Below the pieces are notes generated by a model. It worked only from the letters and a program-made list of their open reading frames with translations. It made no database searches and had not been told where the DNA came from. A DNA stretch of 8,709 nucleotides, from positions 1,407 to 10,115 of the forward strand of contig PMDT01000218.1 in NCBI GenBank assembly GCA_003154555.1, read 5' to 3'. The DNA comes from Spirochaetaceae bacterium (lineage in GTDB: Bacteria; Spirochaetota; Spirochaetia; SZUA-6; Fen-1364). The position numbers and the translations under genes were made by a program. Shown here piece by piece: positions 6,168 to 8,709 of the stretch (positions are counted from its first letter, which is position 1; each line of letters starts with the position of its first letter).

Positions 6168-6205
6168 ATACCGAACTCGCAGGAAATTATGGAGTATTGG
6201 CTGCA

Positions 6206-6307
6206 ACCGGGCATGCGGCTGTGACCGCCCACATGCCATGGCCCCGTGGCGATCCCGGCCCGGAGATTGTGCATCAAATGCCCGGTGTATCCGGGCCACA
6301 GCATTTG
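6206..6307 (+). promoter_or_regulatory. Structured leader with alternative pairings before the membrane-protein gene
   Basis: Hairpin 1: GGCAT-GCGG (6210-6218) with CCGC (6225-6228) and ATGCC (6233-6237). Hairpin 2: CAAATGC (6275-6281) with GCATTTG (6301-6307), and an inner CCGG (6282-6285) with CCGG (6291-6294). It ends 3 nt before the ribosome-binding site GGAGG at 6311. ACCGGGCAT (6206-6214) is also perfectly complementary to ATGCCCGGT (6278-6286), which would disrupt both hairpins. This is a possible switch or attenuator; no known riboswitch class is recognised. Confidence 0.45.
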
Positions 6308-6320
6308 TAAGGAGGAAAAG

Positions 6321-6689
6321 GTGGGACAACATGGACCTATGGACCGTCTTCTTGAGAACATTGCCTGGGGGCTGCTCCTGGTGTGGTGGGGGCTTTCGTT
6401 CATACCGCACTTTCTGCCGAACGGCCTGGACGCGGCGGGAACGGGAATCATCGTTCTCGGGGTGTGCCTGGCGCGCAGGCTCATGGACCTTCCCGTTCGA
6501 TGGTATGCCCTGGGATTCGGCATCCTCACCCTGGTCTGGGGCGTTCTGGACATGGGCCGCTCGGTGCTGCACCTCGACTACAGGCCGCCTGTCCTCGCAA
6601 TCCTTCTCGCGCTCGCGGGGATCCTCATCCTGATTGCGGCGCTGCGCTCGTCGACGAAGAGCTCGGGAGGGCATACCCCGACCACGTAG
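6321..6689 (+). CDS. Small integral membrane protein with four predicted helices
   Basis: A 122-residue inner-membrane protein. Hydrophobic stretches at about 12-32, 38-52, 60-77 and 90-108 predict four transmembrane helices, with a short polar tail (STKSSGGHTPTT). I recognise no named family. Some small four-helix proteins next to TetR genes are transporters, but this one lacks identifiable transporter motifs. The GTG start at 6321 is preferred because GGAGG lies 5 nt upstream. An in-frame ATG at 6339 is the alternative, and a GTG at 6246 would add residues without hydrophobic character and would lie before the leader hairpins. The operator-like site and leader structure upstream make it the likely target of the adjacent TetR regulator. 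Expression is probably induced by that regulator's unknown ligand. Confidence 0.75.
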   Translation: MGQHGPMDRLLENIAWGLLLVWWGLSFIPHFLPNGLDAAGTGIIVLGVCLARRLMDLPVRWYALGFGILTLVWGVLDMGRSVLHLDYRPPVLAILLALAGILILIAALRSSTKSSGGHTPTT

Positions 6690-6761
6690 GGCGAGCCCCG
6701 GAAGCGCGGCATCTTCCCGGTCCCTGATGGCGGCCGGCGGGCTCAGTATGCTCGCCGGCAA

Positions 6762-7136
6762 ATGGCCCTTGCGCTGGAAGGCGTTGCCTTCATTGTCTCG
6801 TATCGATGCAACCTCTCGTGTCCGCATTGCTTCTTCGACGGCAGCTTGTCGCGCCAGTCTCTGGAGCCGCGGGTCATCGACGAGGCCCTTCGCTCACTGG
6901 ATCGGCCCCTGCGGTGGATCCACTTCACAGGCGGCGAGCCTTTCCTCGACGTGAACCAGCTCATGCGGCTCCTCGAAGGCCCCGTCGGCCTGTATCGCAT
7001 GGCAGGCGCAAGGGGACGGGCGCCGGTGCAAGGCCCGTTCCGCGACGAATGCGATTTGTGCTTTCACAGCCGGCGTGCGCTCCGTCGGGATTTCCCCGCC
7101 GTGCTGCTGCCCGACGAGTGCTATCCCGCGCCTTGA
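6762..7136 (+). CDS. Radical SAM protein with an internal deletion
   Basis: At 124 residues it is far shorter than the 250-350 usual for such enzymes. The N-terminal part is normal: YRCNLSCPHC holds the [4Fe-4S] motif CX3CX2C at C16, C20 and C23, and FTGGEP (55-60) is the AdoMet-contacting GGEP motif. From about residue 72 it runs straight into PFRDECDLCFHSRRALRRDF and PAVLLPDECY, which resembles the C-terminal end of radical SAM proteins of this type. The central barrel strands, probably 150 or more residues, are missing without loss of frame. It is therefore probably inactive as a normal radical SAM enzyme, though it could still bind a cluster. The start is uncertain: no ribosome-binding site precedes the ATG at 6762, and the frame is open back to the stop of the membrane-protein gene at 6689. 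Its stop codon overlaps the -35 box of the B12 operon. Confidence 0.75.
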   Translation: MALALEGVAFIVSYRCNLSCPHCFFDGSLSRQSLEPRVIDEALRSLDRPLRWIHFTGGEPFLDVNQLMRLLEGPVGLYRMAGARGRAPVQGPFRDECDLCFHSRRALRRDFPAVLLPDECYPAP

Positions 7137-7160
7137 CAACTCCCCTCTTGCGCGCATAAG
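7133..7160 (+). promoter_or_regulatory. Sigma-70 promoter of the B12 operon
   Basis: A perfect TTGACA (7133-7138), a 16-nt spacer and CATAAG (7155-7160, matching the consensus at 4 of 6). The -35 contains the TGA stop codon of the radical SAM gene. Initiation near 7167 places the transcript start right at the beginning of the riboswitch. Confidence 0.6.
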
Positions 7161-7167
7161 CTCCCGT

Positions 7168-7325
7168 TGGCCTTTAACGGAAGACGGTGAAAATCCGCCG
7201 CGGACGCGCCACTGTAACCGGCGACGATCGCCCCCGATATGCCACTGGCTGATCCCCTGGCGGGATTGGCCGGGAAGGCGGGGCGGGAGAGTGACCCGGA
7301 AGTCAGGAGACGTTGAGGCTCCAGC
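7168..7325 (+). promoter_or_regulatory. Cobalamin (adenosylcobalamin-class) riboswitch
   Basis: Contains the conserved core of the family: GGTGAAAATCCG (7186-7197), GCGCCACTGTAACC (7206-7219) and the B12-box sequence AGTCAGGAGAC (7301-7311). P1 can form between 7172-7179 and 7311-7318 (eight pairs, two of them G-U). The riboswitch binds cobalamin in the mRNA leader and represses the genes after it. The two genes that follow are a corrinoid-binding protein and a cobamide-remodelling enzyme, which agrees with the assignment. The outer limits are approximate. Confidence 0.94.
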
Positions 7326-7335
7326 ATACAGGGCC

Positions 7336-7408
7336 GGCCTCCGATCGTGCGCGCGCACGATCCATCCCGCCGATACCCTGCCTGCACGCGATTTTCCTGC
7401 AGGAGGCC
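7336..7408 (+). promoter_or_regulatory. Riboswitch expression platform that can hide the btuF ribosome-binding site
   Basis: GGCCTCC (7336-7342) is exactly complementary to GGAGGCC (7402-7408), which includes the btuF ribosome-binding site. Between them is a perfect palindrome: arms GATCGTGC (7343-7350) and GCACGATC (7355-7362) around GCGC, which would stack on the sequestering stem. GCCTC (7337-7341) can instead pair with GAGGC (7315-7319), part of the 3' strand of P1. The absence of a T run argues for translational rather than transcriptional control. Confidence 0.65.
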
Positions 7409-7411
7409 TCA

Positions 7412-8356
7412 ATGAAGGCACGCATCATTTTCACCCTCTTTCTCTGCGTCCTCGTCTGCGCGTCTTTGGCAGCTGCCCCGGCGGCACCGACCCGCTATCC
7501 CCTCACGGTCACGGATGACACGGGCGCGTCCATGACGCTCGCTGCGTCGCCGCACAGGATCGTCTCCCTCACCCTCTCATCGGATGAGATCCTGCTCTCA
7601 CTGGTTGCCCCGTCGCGTCTCCTCAGCGTCACGACGTACGGGGCAGACCCTGCGGTCTCCAACGTCGCCGCGAAGATCCCACCGGGCATTCCCCGCCTGA
7701 CGTTGAATGTCGAAACCGTCATCTCCTTGAACCCCGACCTCGTGATCGTTGCCAACTGGAGCGATCCCTCGGCGGTGAAGCAGCTGCGTGATGCGAAGCT
7801 TCAGGTGTACCTGATGGCAAGCGGGCTCTCTGTCGCATCGATCGAAGAGAAGATAAAGAGACTCGGCTTGCTGACGGATACGGCAGGAGCGGCGGCGGAT
7901 ATGATCGCCCGGATGGAAGCGAAGCTGGCCGCGGTAGCGCGAAAGACCGCGCAGGTGCCAACGGCGCAACGTTTGCGGGTCATGGACTACGCCACCTGGG
8001 GTTCATCCCAGGGACGCGGCAGCTCCTGGGACGAGATCATCAACCGTGCCGGGCTCGTGAATGCTGTCGGCGACAAGACCCCCGACCAGTGGGGTCAGGT
8101 GCCCCTTTCCCGCGAAAGCATTCTGACGATCGAGCCTGACCTCCTCATTCTCCCCGGCTGGGTGGACGGGGACCCGAAAGGCTCAACGACATTCTTCAAC
8201 GACGTCACGAATGACCCCGGCCTCCGGACGCTCGGCGCGGTGAAGAACAGGAAGGTCTTCGTGATGCCCGAGTATTACAGGAGCACCACGTCCCAGTACA
8301 TCGCCGACGCGGTGGAATGGCTGGCCCGGGCCGCCTACCCGGCTCTCTTTCCCTGA
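7412..8356 (+). CDS. btuF: Periplasmic corrinoid (vitamin B12)-binding protein, BtuF-like
   Basis: Substrate-binding component of an ABC importer, 314 residues, in the family that binds cobalamin, haem or iron-siderophores (Peripla_BP_2 fold). The N-terminus MKARIIFTLFLCVLVCASLAAA is a Sec signal peptide with likely cleavage after about residue 22. A Cys at 16 lacks a good lipobox. The mature protein has the usual order: TVTDDTGASMTL, HRIVSLTLSSDEIL (N-lobe start), NPDLVIV, the linker helix near 150-180, EPDLLILPGW and VKNRKVFVMPEYY. The start is supported by GGAGG 5 nt upstream and by the signal peptide. The frame is open to 7313, but that part lies inside the riboswitch region. The B12 riboswitch in front and the cobamide enzyme behind make corrinoid the substrate rather than iron. 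BtuC and BtuD would be expected beyond the window. Confidence 0.93.
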   Translation: MKARIIFTLFLCVLVCASLAAAPAAPTRYPLTVTDDTGASMTLAASPHRIVSLTLSSDEILLSLVAPSRLLSVTTYGADPAVSNVAAKIPPGIPRLTLNVETVISLNPDLVIVANWSDPSAVKQLRDAKLQVYLMASGLSVASIEEKIKRLGLLTDTAGAAADMIARMEAKLAAVARKTAQVPTAQRLRVMDYATWGSSQGRGSSWDEIINRAGLVNAVGDKTPDQWGQVPLSRESILTIEPDLLILPGWVDGDPKGSTTFFNDVTNDPGLRTLGAVKNRKVFVMPEYYRSTTSQYIADAVEWLARAAYPALFP

Positions 8357-8370
8357 CAGGCGCCATCACC

Positions 8371-8709
8371 GTGGATGAGCCCGTCCTGCCCTTTCTGAAG
8401 GGAAGATATTTCCTGTCCATCTGCGCTCCCTCATTCCTCTACCGTGCGGGCTGGGCGGATAATGTCGAGCGCCTGGCCGCTTTTGTCGACGAGGTGGAGC
8501 TCCTTTTTTTTGAAAGCAGGGGGAGCTGCAGCCTGCCTGCCCCCGAGGAGATCTCCCTCGTAGCGGCGCATGCGGTCCCCATGGGCCTGAAGCTCAATGT
8601 GCACCTTCCCCTGGATATCGACCTCGCATCCGCGGACCCCGCAGAGCGCGCGCTCGCGCACGAGACGCTCGGCCGCGCGCTCGCGTTGGCGGCGCCGCTC
8701 GACGTCTCC
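8371..8709 (+). CDS. cbiR: Cobamide-remodelling phosphodiesterase CbiR, 5' part, 3' end outside window
   Basis: The frame runs open to the window edge for 113 codons from a GTG 14 nt after the btuF stop, so the genes are almost certainly co-transcribed under the B12 riboswitch. The stretch FVDEVELLFFESRGSCSLPA (42-61) followed by KLNVHLPLDIDLASADPAER (about 78-97) matches the N-terminal strands of CbiR, an AP-endonuclease-like TIM-barrel enzyme. CbiR hydrolyses the phosphoribosyl bond of cobamides so that the lower ligand can be replaced. The recognition is from memory of the family and is strong at E-L-x-x-F-E-S and V-H-L-P-L-D-I. The exact start is uncertain: the ribosome-binding site is weak (CAGG), and the frame is open back into btuF. 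Together with BtuF, this indicates salvage and remodelling of external corrinoids. Confidence 0.85.
   Translation, partial: MDEPVLPFLKGRYFLSICAPSFLYRAGWADNVERLAAFVDEVELLFFESRGSCSLPAPEEISLVAAHAVPMGLKLNVHLPLDIDLASADPAERALAHETLGRALALAAPLDVS

Noticed and set aside
5498..6553. Long minus-strand open frame (351 codons) opposite tetR and the membrane-protein gene
   Set aside because: It is antisense to a clear TetR domain. Its translation is rich in Arg, Pro and His with no recognisable motif, as expected of a shadow frame in GC-rich DNA.
1..8709. CRISPR array, insertion sequence, rRNA or tRNA genes
   Set aside because: No spaced repeat series, transposase motifs, terminal inverted repeats or RNA gene cores were seen on either strand.

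Overview
The window reads as a moderately high-GC bacterial chromosome segment, most likely from a spirochaete. That placement is an inference. It rests on a PilZ protein with a long N-terminal domain of the kind I associate with treponeme and spirochaete genomes, next to a FabV/TER-type trans-2-enoyl-CoA reductase, a family whose best known member is from Treponema denticola. Every complete gene I am confident of is on the + strand. One small minus-strand gene is likely.

Layout: 1-1380 is the 3' part of a lacZ-type GH2 beta-galactosidase that enters from outside the window. 1439-2614 is fabV. 2615-5047 is a stretch less rich in GC (about 50-55 percent in the lines I counted, against about 65 percent in lacZ). 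It holds a PilZ c-di-GMP receptor (2726-3520), a short protein with weak similarity to the PilZ protein's N-terminus (3687-4037), and a solitary beta-class DNA methyltransferase (4163-5047). The PilZ gene and the short gene share a 15-bp leader repeat and the same 10-bp ribosome-binding block. On the minus strand, 5105-5266 encodes a probable 53-residue charged protein. Two still smaller ORFs precede it, joined by GTGA and ATGA overlaps.

5492-6127 is a TetR-family repressor flanked by two closely similar operator-like sequences. One overlaps its own promoter and start codon. The other lies in front of the next gene, a four-helix small membrane protein (6321-6689) with a structured leader. This looks like a self-contained repressor/target pair. 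6762-7136 is a radical SAM protein that keeps its CX3CX2C and GGEP motifs and a plausible C-terminus but lacks the middle of the enzyme.

7133-8709 is a vitamin B12 locus: a TTGACA promoter, an adenosylcobalamin-class riboswitch, a BtuF-like periplasmic corrinoid-binding protein, and the start of cbiR, the cobamide-remodelling phosphodiesterase. The sequence between riboswitch and gene contains a readable translational switch: a 7-nt element can pair either with the ribosome-binding site or with part of the riboswitch's 3' closing strand. Together these genes point to an organism that scavenges and remodels external corrinoids, with uptake shut off when cobalamin is plentiful.
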